Shown here: positions 55,553 through 64,000 of the stretch, one piece after another
Layout: every line of letters begins with the position of its first letter
Numbering within the stretch: position 1 is the first letter of the stretch
Assembly (NCBI GenBank): GCA_009667805.1
Contig: CM019066.1
Coordinates: forward strand, 7,998,001-8,062,000
Direction: 5' to 3'
DNA: 64,000 bases
Origin: Leptobrachium leishanense
Taxonomy: Eukaryota > Chordata > Amphibia > Anura > Megophryidae
Notes under the pieces: model-generated
What the model saw: only the letters and a program-made list of their open reading frames with translations
Database searches by the model: none
Told to the model about the DNA's origin: nothing
Position numbers and translations under genes: made by a program

Positions 55553-57838
55553 TGTCAGGTTCCTGAACCATGCCAGACAGCCCCCTTCAAGCCTTGCTAA
55601 TCTCAGAACCAGCACTGAGATTCCTGCACACAAATGGTTAAAAGTGAAAACACATAGAAAAACACTACACCACCTGACCTTGCAAAATAAAGGGCCCTGC
55701 CCTCCTCTCCACATTGTTCCAGCATTATCTATCTGTATCCAGAGAGAGAGGACGTGTATGCTGGGGCTCCCCTGAAAACCTTGAAACCTACCAGTCCTTC
55801 CCTGCAGTATCCAGAATATTCAAGTTCCCATTTTCCTGGTTTGTTTTCTGTTTTTCAATCCCTTTACGTGTCCTGCCCCTCTGCTCCAAACCACCATTAG
55901 TGTTCCTGCAAACTCACCACTCACCATATATTTCTGGAGTGGTGCCTCACCGCATCCTGGGCTCAGAATCTGCCATCCAGGTGCCATCCCGGACGGTACC
56001 TGACAGAATGCTGGAACCTTCACCAACTGAACCCGCGGTGATCCATATTGCGATGGAGCTGGTGAAGAAAACCTTGCAAGAACTGTTTGCACACCTGACC
56101 GAGTTTATGAAAGAGCTGCTGCAGACTGTGTGGGGCTCGTCTAGCAAGGTGTGCATTCCTTCTGCAAAAAAGACCCACGGACCGCTATCACCACAAGAAC
56201 GTGGCAGGAGACAGTCTGAAGGTTTGCCTGTACTGTGCTGCTCCAACCCACTGGCTGGCAAGCTGCCTGTGAGGCCAAACAACACCATGCCCTGGTACAC
56301 AGACCTGCACCCATTTCCAAAAAACCTGTACCAGTGTCCAATTCTGCCCGAGTGAGATCCTCGGTACCCAAGTCTACCCCGGTACGAAGATCAGCACCCT
56401 CTCCTAAACCGGCTCCCAGAAAGCCCTCACTGCCCAAACCGGCTCCTAGAATGCCCATTGCACCCAAACCGACACCCAGAAGAACCCCGGTGTGTAAACC
56501 AATTCCTGTGCCCAGAAGTGCACCCCGGTCCAAGTGTGCAGTGCCCACAACCAAGCCTATGCCCAGACCAGAAATAAACTACCCTCCATACTTGCTGACC
56601 CTAGAAGCTTTGACTTCAAGTCTACCAGGTCAAGTGAGGAGGAATATCCTGTCATCCCCATGGAGGCTGAAGACACCACACCTATAGAGCCTGATCCAAT
56701 GGACTGTGAACCCCCTCTGCCCTTGGAACCTGAGTTTATGGGATCATGGCTACCCAGGTTTCAGACCCTGTACCACCTGGCTGCGTGTATGCCTCTAACG
56801 GAACTCTGGTTCGCCTAGAAGATCTAGCGAGATTTGAAGAGGCATTGAAGATCAGGGAAGCTGCACACCCAATCCAAGAACACCACTATGGGTGGCGACA
56901 GCTACTCCCATCACCCTCAGCCAGCAGTCCACGCTCTATAAACCACACCTGGACTTTATGCCCCTAGGGTTCAGATTCAGAGTGGGATCTCTGGAATATC
57001 TTGATGATGAAGTGCCTGATCTGGAAGACCACCATACGACCACCAGCTGCAGACTGCACGACGTAGTAAAGGAGACCACCGGGTCAGGGAAAAATACACC
57101 TGAACGCTGGATACAGTGGCCCTGTCACAGTCGCCCAGAATTCAGCACCTACCAATGAGAATGGTAAGGCTAGTAAAGCCAGAACAAGAAGGCGTCAGAG
57201 GAAAACCCGTGCCAAAGTTGAGGATATGCCGGCACGGTCATCTCCACCCCAGAGGGATTCATCACCGTGGAACCCCTGCCAGACGGGTTCATTTATGGGT
57301 CCAATGGAAGATTTCCGCTGCTCTGACTTTCAAGTGTTCGAGAACGTTAAGAGCGCCAGGAGGTCGCTCCTTAGAGGGGGGAGTATGTCAGGTTCCTGAC
57401 CATGCCAGACAGCCCCCTTCAAGCCTTGCTAATCTCAGAACCAGCACTGAGATTCCTGCACACAAATGGTTAAAAGTGAAAACACATAGAAAAACACTAC
57501 ACCACCTGACCTTGCAAAAATAAGGGCCCTGCCCTCCTCTCCACATTGTTCCAGCATATCTATCTGTATCCAGAGAGAGAGGACGTGTATGCTGGGGCTC
57601 CCCTGAAAACCTGAAACCTACCAGTCCTTCCCTGCAGTATCCAGAATATTCAAGTTCCCATTTTTCCTGGTTTGTTTTCTGTTTTTCAATCCTTTACGTG
57701 TCCTGCCCCTCTGCTCCAAACCACCATTAGTGTTCCTGCAAACTCACCACTCACCATAATTTTCTGGAGTGGTGCCTCACCGCATCCTGGGCTCAGAATC
57801 TTGCCATCCAGGTGCCATCCCGGTACCGGTACCTGACA
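55553..57838 (+). mobile_element. Second pol-less LTR element (2.29 kb)
   Basis: Two 453-bp LTRs (55553-56005 and 57386-57838), TGTCAGGTTCC ... GGTACCTGACA, with a 5-bp duplication CCTTG (55548-55552, 57839-57843). A purine tract AGAGGGGGGAG sits just before the 3' LTR. That junction (GAGGTCGCTCCTTAGAGGGG) resembles the corresponding junction of the 37.1-43.4 kb element in inverse. The internal 1.38 kb encodes only a decayed gag-like protein. Inserted between the two 5' units of the CR1. Confidence 0.9.
56053..57373 (+). pseudogene. Gag-like protein of the second pol-less LTR element, frameshifted
   Basis: Begins MELVKKTLQELFAHLTEFM, a leucine-rich helical N-terminus like that of the other element. 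After an ERGRRQSEG segment, one phase change away, comes CLYCAAPTHWLASC, again C-x2-C-x4-H-x4-C. A Pro/Lys/Arg-rich tandem region follows (56330-56570) with repeats of the type KPAPRKPSLPKPAPRMP, then an acidic stretch (MEAEDTTPIEPDPMD) and GCVYASNG...EDLARFEEAL at about 56775-56850. Downstream phases contain a basic patch (KARTRRRQRKTRAK). At least four phase changes break the gene. No protease, RT or integrase motif. The order of modules mirrors that at 38090-42521. Confidence 0.65.
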
Positions 57839-57851
57839 CCTTGCTGGGGGA

Positions 57852-57962
57852 GGTGTTCTTAGGTGATTATATAAAGCTTGTGGAATATTAGCTTGGTCTA
57901 ATTGAGCTTGTGAAGCCTTCTAAGTGAAGTCTTCAAAGTGAGCACTTAGAGATCTTCTGGAG
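57852..57962 (+). promoter_or_regulatory. CR1 5' unit, second copy
   Basis: Same as 55270-55381 with one difference noted (CTAATTGAGC vs CTAATGGAGC). After CTTCTGG it diverges into the leader of ORF1, which starts 86 bp further on. Confidence 0.5.
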
Positions 57963-58048
57963 ATACTCTGGAGGTAGTCTGAGGTTAGACAGGAGGTAGA
58001 AAACCTACAAAAAGGTAAGATTTGTTGGTTTAAATCCATTCTTTTATA

Positions 58049-58975
58049 ATGGCAGGCTTGGTCCAGTGTAAGAGCTGTCATGCATTTGTTTTTAGATCCA
58101 ATTTTTGGAGGTTTGGAGTGTGCCTGATATGTAGGCAGTTGTCTTTATTGCAGCAGGAAATTGCCTGTTTGAAGTCTGAGATTTGTAAATTCTCTGTTAT
58201 ACAAACTCAGGCTATGGCTATGACAGTTACAAAGCCACTGCCACAGAGGCCTCCTAGGAGTGGCAGATGGACTACTGTAGGATCTGGTAGACTTAGAGTT
58301 GTGGATATAAGGCATGTTCCACAGTCTGTGGCTCTTCTTAATTCTTTTGAGGCACTTTCAGAGTGTAGTGGTGAGACGGAAGTAGGCTCAGACACCATAG
58401 TTGAGGAACCACCATCCCCTATGCCTAAGGTATGCAGGACTGCAACCAAGAACAATAAGGAAAAGGTGGGACATGATAGAAGGCAATTGTTGCTGGGTGA
58501 TTCTATCATAAGAGGTGTTGAGCTGGAGAGTAGTGGTTTGGTGAGATGTCTTCCTGGGGCTACTGCTCGTAGAGACAAGAGACGTATTCTCAATATTGTC
58601 AAACAAGCAAAGCAGCAAGGGGAAGTGGATGTTCTAATCCATCTAGGGACAAATGACTTGGCTAGCAATGAGGTTTCTGAGATTAAGGAGGATTTTTGTG
58701 TTCTTGGAGGTGAAATACAGCAGATTGCGTCCACTGTGTCATTCTCTGAAGTTTTGCCTGTGCATAACATTCAGGATAGGCAGATGCGCAATAGGGAATT
58801 TAATTTGTGGCTTCGGGAATGGTGTCGAGAGCAAGGATTTGGCTTTGTGTCCCATGATAGCTCTAATTGGAGCCGAAAGGAACTGTATAAAAAAGATGGT
58901 TTGCATCTTACTCATAGGGGAACATATGTTCTCAGTGAGAAGTTCAAAGGTTTCGCAAGGAAATATTTAAACTAG
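58049..58975 (+). CDS. CR1 ORF1 protein with zinc-finger-like N-terminus and SGNH esterase domain, intact (308 aa)
   Basis: RNA-binding/accessory protein of the CR1 retrotransposition complex. Two CxxC pairs (Cys7/10 and Cys25/28) suggest a PHD- or treble-clef-like finger, followed by a probable coiled-coil segment (about 30-55) and a polar linker. From about 143 it matches the SGNH-hydrolase fold used by many CR1 ORF1 proteins: GDS at 150-152 (block I), GTND at 200-203 (block III), and DGLH at 283-286 (block V), so Ser152, Asn202, Asp283 and His286 are all present. No stop or frameshift. What the esterase acts on during transposition is not known. ORF2 follows after about 65 bp. Confidence 0.85.
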   Translation: MAGLVQCKSCHAFVFRSNFWRFGVCLICRQLSLLQQEIACLKSEICKFSVIQTQAMAMTVTKPLPQRPPRSGRWTTVGSGRLRVVDIRHVPQSVALLNSFEALSECSGETEVGSDTIVEEPPSPMPKVCRTATKNNKEKVGHDRRQLLLGDSIIRGVELESSGLVRCLPGATARRDKRRILNIVKQAKQQGEVDVLIHLGTNDLASNEVSEIKEDFCVLGGEIQQIASTVSFSEVLPVHNIQDRQMRNREFNLWLREWCREQGFGFVSHDSSNWSRKELYKKDGLHLTHRGTYVLSEKFKGFARKYLN

Positions 58976-59034
58976 GAGGGGGGACAAAAGGGTAAAAAAA
59001 TCTGCCTGATTGTCCCCCAAAACTAAATCGGCGG

Positions 59035-61906
59035 GTGCAAGCAACATGCGGGGAAAAAAATGACAAGCTCAGAGTCGTGTCTATAAATGCTCGCAGTTTA
59101 GTCAATAAAATCAATGAACTGGAGGCAATGATGGCAGCTGAAAAAGTAGATTTAGTTGCGGTTACTGAGACATGGTTCAGTGAGAAAAATAACTGGGACA
59201 TAACAATACCGGGGTACTCTTTATATAAAGAGACAGAGAAGGTAGGAAAGGAGGAGGTGTGGCCCTGTATGTGAAAAACAACATAAAAACGAACCAAATA
59301 AAAGTGAGCGAGGTGAACATAGAGTCAGTTTGGGTTACGCTAACATTTGGCAATCATACAGTAGCTCGTGTAGGTGTGATCTATAGATCCCCTGGACAAG
59401 TAGAAGAGCTAGATAATCTGCTGCTTGAGGAAATAGCCAAAATGGCAATGAAGGGGGAAGTTATTATCATGGGGGACTTTAATCTTCCTGATGTGAACTG
59501 GAAAACCAAAACAGCTGGGTGCACCAGGAGTACAAATATTCTAAACTCCCTACTGGGATTATCTCTAACACAAGTAGTTGAGGAGCCGACCCGTAAAGAG
59601 GCCATATTGGATTTAATACTCACAAATGGAGGTTTAGTATCAGACGTTGTTGTAGGTGAAAATTTGGGATCTAGTGATCACCAGTCAGTATGGTTTAATA
59701 TAAGAACAGAGATGGAGCCGCACCACACAAAAACAAAAGTTTTAGACTTTAAAAAAACAGATTTTTCTAAAATGAGACTTTGTGTGAAGGAGTCATTATC
59801 AGACTGGAGGAGTTTAAAGGAGTCCAGGAGAAATGGGATTATTTAAAAGAAGCATTATTGAAGGCCACAGGCAATTGCATTCGACTTGTTAGCAAAAACA
59901 AAAAAGGGAAGAAACCACTGTGGTACTCTGCAGAAGTGGCCAAAATAGTGAAGAACAAAAAGACAGCATTCAATAATTAATAAAACAACTCAGAGTGAAG
60001 AAGATAGGCAAACCTATAAGATTAGGCAGAAAGAGGCAAAGCAATTTATAAGAGCTTCCAAAGCACACGCAGAAGAGAAAATAGCTCAGTCAGTAAAAAA
60101 GGGGACAAAACATTTTTTAGATACATAAACGAGAAAAGAAAAGTAAAACAAGGATTAGTTAGATTAAAAACAAAGGAAGGAAGGTATGTAGAAGAGGATA
60201 AAAGTCTCGCTGACTGCCTCAATGAATATTTTTGTTCAGTCTTTGCAGAAGAAAAGGAAGGAAAGGGACCTCAGTTAGGAGGAAACACTAACGAGAAATT
60301 ACATATCAGTTTACAGAGGAGGAGGTTCTACAGCAGCTGTCTAAAGTAAAGACAAATAAATCAATGGGGCCTGATGGATCCACCCTAAATTATTAAAAGA
60401 GCTCAGTGATGTAATAGCAAAACCGTTAACAGATTTATTTAACCAATCCTTGCTAACGGGAGTCGTCCCAGAAGACTGGAAATTAGCAAATGTTGTGCCC
60501 ATTCACAAGAAGGGTAGTAGGGAGGAATCTGGGAACTATAGGCCAGTTAGTCTTACGTCAGTAGTGGTAAATTAATGGAAACCATGTTAAAGGAAGTTGT
60601 TGAACATCTAAAACATGTTAAGAGAGCGTGAAAGAGGATGTAGAATGGAAAATCTACAAAATAGCATTAAAGTGAGATGAGGATCTGAACAAACAAGCAT
60701 TAGATTGCTTTTCACGGATCCTGAGATTACACAAAATGGGTTACCTCAGGGAGATCATGCCAAACTAATCTTATTGATTTTTTTGATTGGGTAACAAAAA
60801 TAATAGACAAGGTGGTGCAGTAGACATTGCTTATTTAGATTTCAGTAAGGCTTTTGATACTGTTCCGCATAGAAGGCTTATCAATAAATTGCAATCTTTG
60901 AGCTTGGATTCCAATATTGTTGAATGGATTAGGCAGTGGCTGAGTGACAGGCAACAGAGGGTTGTGGTAAATGGAGTTTATTCGGCGCAAGGTCTTGTTA
61001 CCAGTGGGGTACCTCAGGGGTCAGTACTTGGACCCATTCTATTTAATATTTTTATTAGTGATATTGCAGAAGGTATTAATGGAAAAGTATGTCTTTTTGC
61101 TGATGACACAAAGATTTGCAACAGGGTTGACGTTCCTGGAGGGATCAGCCAAATGACAAATGATTTAGGTAAACTAAAAAAATGGTCGGAGCTGTGGCAA
61201 TTGAGTTTTAATGTGGATAAGTGCAAGATAATGCACCTGGGACGTAAAAACCCAAGGGCTGAATATAGAATATTTGATACAGTCCTAACCTCAACATCTG
61301 AGGAAAGGGATTTAGGGGTTATTATTTCAGAGGATCTAAAGGTAAGTAGTCAATGTAATAGAGCAGCAGGAAATGCTAGCAGAATGCTTGGTTGTGTAGG
61401 GAGAGGTATTAGCAGTAGGAAAAGGGAAGTGCTCATGCCACTGTACAGAGCACTGGTGAGACCTCACTTGGAGTACTGTGTGCAGTACTGGAGACCGTAT
61501 CTCCAGAAGGATATAGACATCTTAGAGAGAGTTCAGAGAAGGGCTACTAAAATGGTGTACGGCTTGAAGGAGAAAAAGTTACCAGGAAAGGCTTAATGAT
61601 CTTAACATGTACAGCTTGGAAAAAAGACGAGACAGAGGAGATATGATAGAAACATTTAAATACGTAAAGGGAATCCACAAGGTAGAGGAAGGGAGTATAT
61701 TTAAAAGGAAACAAAGTAGCAAAACAAGAGGACATAGTCTTAGATTAGAGGGGCAAAGGTTTAAAAGTAACATCAGGAAGCATTATTTTACTGAGAGGGT
61801 GGTGGATACATGGAACAGTCTTCCAGTTGAAGTGGTAGAGGCCAAAACAGTAATTGAATTTAAGCAAGCATGGGATAGGCATAAGGCTATCCTAAACAAA
61901 AGATAA
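59035..61906 (+). pseudogene. CR1 ORF2 (endonuclease plus reverse transcriptase), broken
   Basis: The endonuclease part lies at 59047-59840 with VVSINARSLVNK, TETWFSE, VIYRSPG, GDFNLPDVNW and SSDHQSVWF, but changes phase near 59262. The middle (59850-60780) is fragmented by several indels; NYRPVSL is still readable near 60537. From 60787 the RT is open: [32 protein letters not shown]. At about 61573 one extra A shifts the frame (compare the copy at 28.7-29.8 kb); the C-terminus resumes at 61607 and ends 61906. ORF2 is therefore dead although ORF1 is intact. RT similarity to the 28.6-kb copy is very high. Confidence 0.85.
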
Positions 61907-61995
61907 ATCCAGGTAAAGTATCCATGTAATTGGGCAGACTAGATGGGCCGAAAGGTTCTTTTCTGCCGACATCTTTCTATGTTTCTACGTTTCTA

Positions 61996-62659
61996 TATTG
62001 CTTCCAGCAGCTCACACAAGGAGATGTATTGCCCCCAGCAGCTCAAACATGGATATATATATATTGCCCCAGCAGCTCAAACATGGATATATATATTGCT
62101 CCCAGCAGCTCACACATGGATATATATATTGCCCCAGCTCACATGGATGTATTGCCCCAGCTCACATGGAATTATTGCCCCCAGCTCACATGGATGTATT
62201 GTCCCAGCTCACACATGGAAATATATTGCCGCCAGCAGCTCACACATTGAAATATATTTCCCCCAGCAGCTCACACATGGAGATGTATTGCCCCCAGCAG
62301 CTCAAACATGGATATATATATTGCCCCAACAGCTCAAACATGGATATATATATTGCCCCCATCAGCTCAAACATATATATATATATATATATATATTATT
62401 GCCCCCAGCAGCTCACACATGGAATTATTGCCCCAGCTCACATGGATGTATTGCCCCAGCTCACATGGAAATATTGCCCCAGCTCACATGGATGTATTGC
62501 CCCAGCTCACATGGAAATATTGCCCCAGCTCACATGGATGTATTGCCCCAGCTCACATGGAAATAGTGCCCCAGCTCACGCATGGAAATATTGCCCCCAG
62601 CTCACGCATGGAAATATTGCCCCCAGCTCACGCATGGAAATATTGCCCCCAGCTCTCTC
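61996..62659 (+). repeat. ATGGATATAnTGCCCCC array, block 3
   Basis: Continuation of block 2 after the CR1. 61992-62060 repeats the unit order of 54915-54990 (TTGCTTCCAGCAG, GGAGATGTATTGCCC), showing higher-order duplication of several units. The last part alternates GATGTATTGCCCCAGCTCACAT and GAAATATTGCCCCAGCTCACAT. A (TA)n run lies at about 62371-62397. Confidence 0.9.
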
Positions 62660-62924
62660 CAGGGGCGGACTGGGATGCAGCTGCTCGCTCTCACCAATTG
62701 TCTAGTTGATGTATCTTCCACCAAATGGATGACAATGCGAGACCCTCTGTCCTGGGCAGAGGCTGGGCTGGCAGGCTCCTGGCTTCCGCTGTGCTCCCTC
62801 CTACACGACCACAAAGTCCTCCTCCATGCAGCTCGGCAGATGCTGGCAGCTGCGCAGCACACAGGCGTCCCAGGCCGAGGCTTCCCCAACGACGACAACA
62901 CTGGCTGGTGTTCCAAATTCATTA
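62660..62924. mobile_element. Internal hAT terminus (CAGGGGCGGACTGG) of the same family
   Basis: CAGGGGCGGACTGGGATGCAGC is a second left end like that at 53079. No separate right end or octamer duplication was found, so it may be a nested copy that lost its right end, or a duplication of the outer terminus. Confidence 0.45.
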
Positions 62925-63500
62925 ACCCCCCAGCCCCAGCATTCCAAATGAATTCACCCCCCCAGCATTCCAAATTAATTCACCCCCCCAGCATTCCAAA
63001 TTAATTCACCCCCCAGTTCCAGCATTCTAAATTCATTAACCCCCCAGCCCCAGCATTCCAATTTAATTCACCCCCTCAGCCTCAGCATTCCAAATTAATT
63101 CACCCCCAGCCCCAGCATTCCAAATTAATTCATCCCCAGTATTCCAAATTCACCCCCAGCCTCAGCAATCCAAATTAATTCACCCCCAGCCCCAGCATTC
63201 CAAATATTAATTCACCCCCCTCAGCCCCAGCATTCCAAATTAATTCACCCCCAGCCCCAGCATTCCAAATATTAATTCACCCCCCTCAGCCCCAGCATTC
63301 CAAATATTAATTCACCCCCCTCAGCCCCAGCATTCCAAATGAATTCACCCCCAGCATTCCAAATTCACCCCTCCAGACTCAGCATTCCAAATTAATTCAC
63401 CCCCCCAGCCCCAGCATTCCAAATTAATTCACCCCCAGCCCCAGCATTCCAAATTAATTCACCCCCCCAGTCCCAGCATTCCAAATTCATAAATTTTCTC
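62925..63500 (+). repeat. CATTCCAAATTAATTCACCCCCAGCCCCAG minisatellite
   Basis: About 20 units of 20-33 bp, varying in the C-run and in the presence of CAGCCCCAG. No coding. Confidence 0.92.
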
Positions 63501-64000
63501 CCCCATACCAATTGATTAATGCATTCTCTGCCTATACCCCCCGCATACCTCATGGCTGGCAGTGGCCTGGTGACTGTCGCATGCTGGCTGGCGGGAGCTG
63601 GGAGGGAGATGCACGTCCTGTCACAGGGAGGATCCAGCCCACACACGCACCTTAATCCCAGGCCGCATGTGTGTGGGCGCTCCCTGTGACGTAATCAGAA
63701 GCAGCCGGCCCCACTGATAGCATCTCGCCGGCCGCCCTCCCCTCCCTTTTTAGGTGACTAAAACTGCCTTGCTGGGCAGCTGGCTATGTCGGCCGGCCGG
63801 CCAACCGACCAGAAAGGAGGTCTAGCGGCCACTCAATGTGCCAGCAGAGATGGACTCGTGTGTCACGCCGGGCGCGCATTGCGTCAGCCCGGGGGACGCT
63901 TGCCACCCTGCCCCCCGGGCCAGTCTGCCCCTGCTGTAGAGCGTGTTCTCAGAGAGGCAAACAATGGATTGGATCCGCGTGTGCGTGCAGCTCCAGTTCA
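63501..64000. other. hAT interior, right terminus and flank; no gene
   Basis: GC-rich end of the composite unit. CCGGCCGGCCGGC-type palindromes lie at 63788-63800. The unique flank begins after 63941. Confidence 0.4.

Larger units (their letters stand above)
55270..61995 (+). mobile_element. Near full-length CR1 LINE with nested LTR element
   Basis: 5' end GGTGTTCTTAGGTGATTATA; 3' end GGGCAGACTAGATGGGCCG ... TTTCTATGTTTCTACG. Without the 2.29-kb LTR insertion it is about 4.4 kb, the usual CR1 size. Contains a repeated 5' unit, an intact ORF1 and a decayed ORF2. It split an ATGGATATA array unit: AAATATAT on the left continues as ATATTGCTTCC on the right, with a short ATAT overlap as duplication. 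Confidence 0.88.
53079..63933. mobile_element. 10.9-kb hAT-bounded composite unit
   Basis: Left end CAGGGGCTGACTGGCAGC and right end GGCCAGTCTGCCCCTG are inverse. The outside octamer CTGTAGAG is present exactly at 53071-53078 and 63934-63941. The interior holds minisatellites, a solo LTR, a CR1 with a nested LTR element, and a second CAGGGGCGGACTGG terminus at 62660. Most of the length comes from later insertions; the original hAT was probably about 3 kb of mainly tandem repeats. No transposase seen. Confidence 0.72.

Noticed and set aside
61943..62709. 207-235-aa repetitive frames (YCPSSHGN-like)
   Set aside because: Translation of the ATGGATATAnTGCCCC array; unit length varies and the same array yields other phases elsewhere.

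Overview
This window looks like gene-poor, repeat-saturated DNA from a vertebrate, most likely an anuran amphibian. That assignment is inferred from the mix of elements: CR1 and L2 LINEs, a DIRS element, Tc1 transposons, many hAT, PIF/Harbinger and TTAA-flanked MITEs, and pol-less LTR elements. No single-copy host gene, tRNA or rRNA gene could be supported. Nearly every credible coding region belongs to a mobile element.

Layout. 1-20.6 kb is a field of short DNA-transposon families inserted into one another: five copies of a 427-bp Harbinger-type MITE, four copies of a TAGGG...CCCTA MITE, three copies of a GGGTTATTCA family, a decayed Tc1 transposon at 6.6-7.8 kb, and a Tc1 relic split by a hAT element that itself carries a second hAT MITE. 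20.6-25.6 kb is a DIRS-like retrotransposon with inverted termini, an internal complementary region and an intact tyrosine recombinase. It has lost most of its RT/RNase H and carries a nearly intact Tc1 transposon. 28.4-29.8 kb is a 5'-truncated CR1.

32.1-43.8 kb is a nested locus. An old solo LTR is split by a hAT element with an 8-bp target duplication. The hAT carries an L2 LINE with an intact 1054-aa ORF and a 2A-like motif, and its right terminus was hit by a young 6.3-kb LTR element. That element has no pol; its single gag-like frame contains about 95 copies of a 30/33-bp minisatellite. 45.5-52.9 kb has a TTAA element, a solo LTR and another hAT carrying a minisatellite. 53.1-63.9 kb appears to be one 10.9-kb hAT-bounded unit (8-bp duplication CTGTAGAG) filled with minisatellites, a solo LTR, and a near full-length CR1 that is interrupted by a second pol-less LTR element.

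Most interesting result: the LTR elements at 37.1-43.4 kb and 55.6-57.8 kb encode related proteins (CCHC knuckle, then a tandem-repeat region, then a shared GCVxASNG...EDL module) and no polymerase. This suggests a family of non-autonomous LTR elements with its own protein. Other notable items are the RT-less DIRS with all recombinase catalytic residues intact, the intact L2 with a 2A-like motif, and repeated association of minisatellites with hAT termini. All family names rest on motifs, termini and target duplications read by eye; no database search was run.
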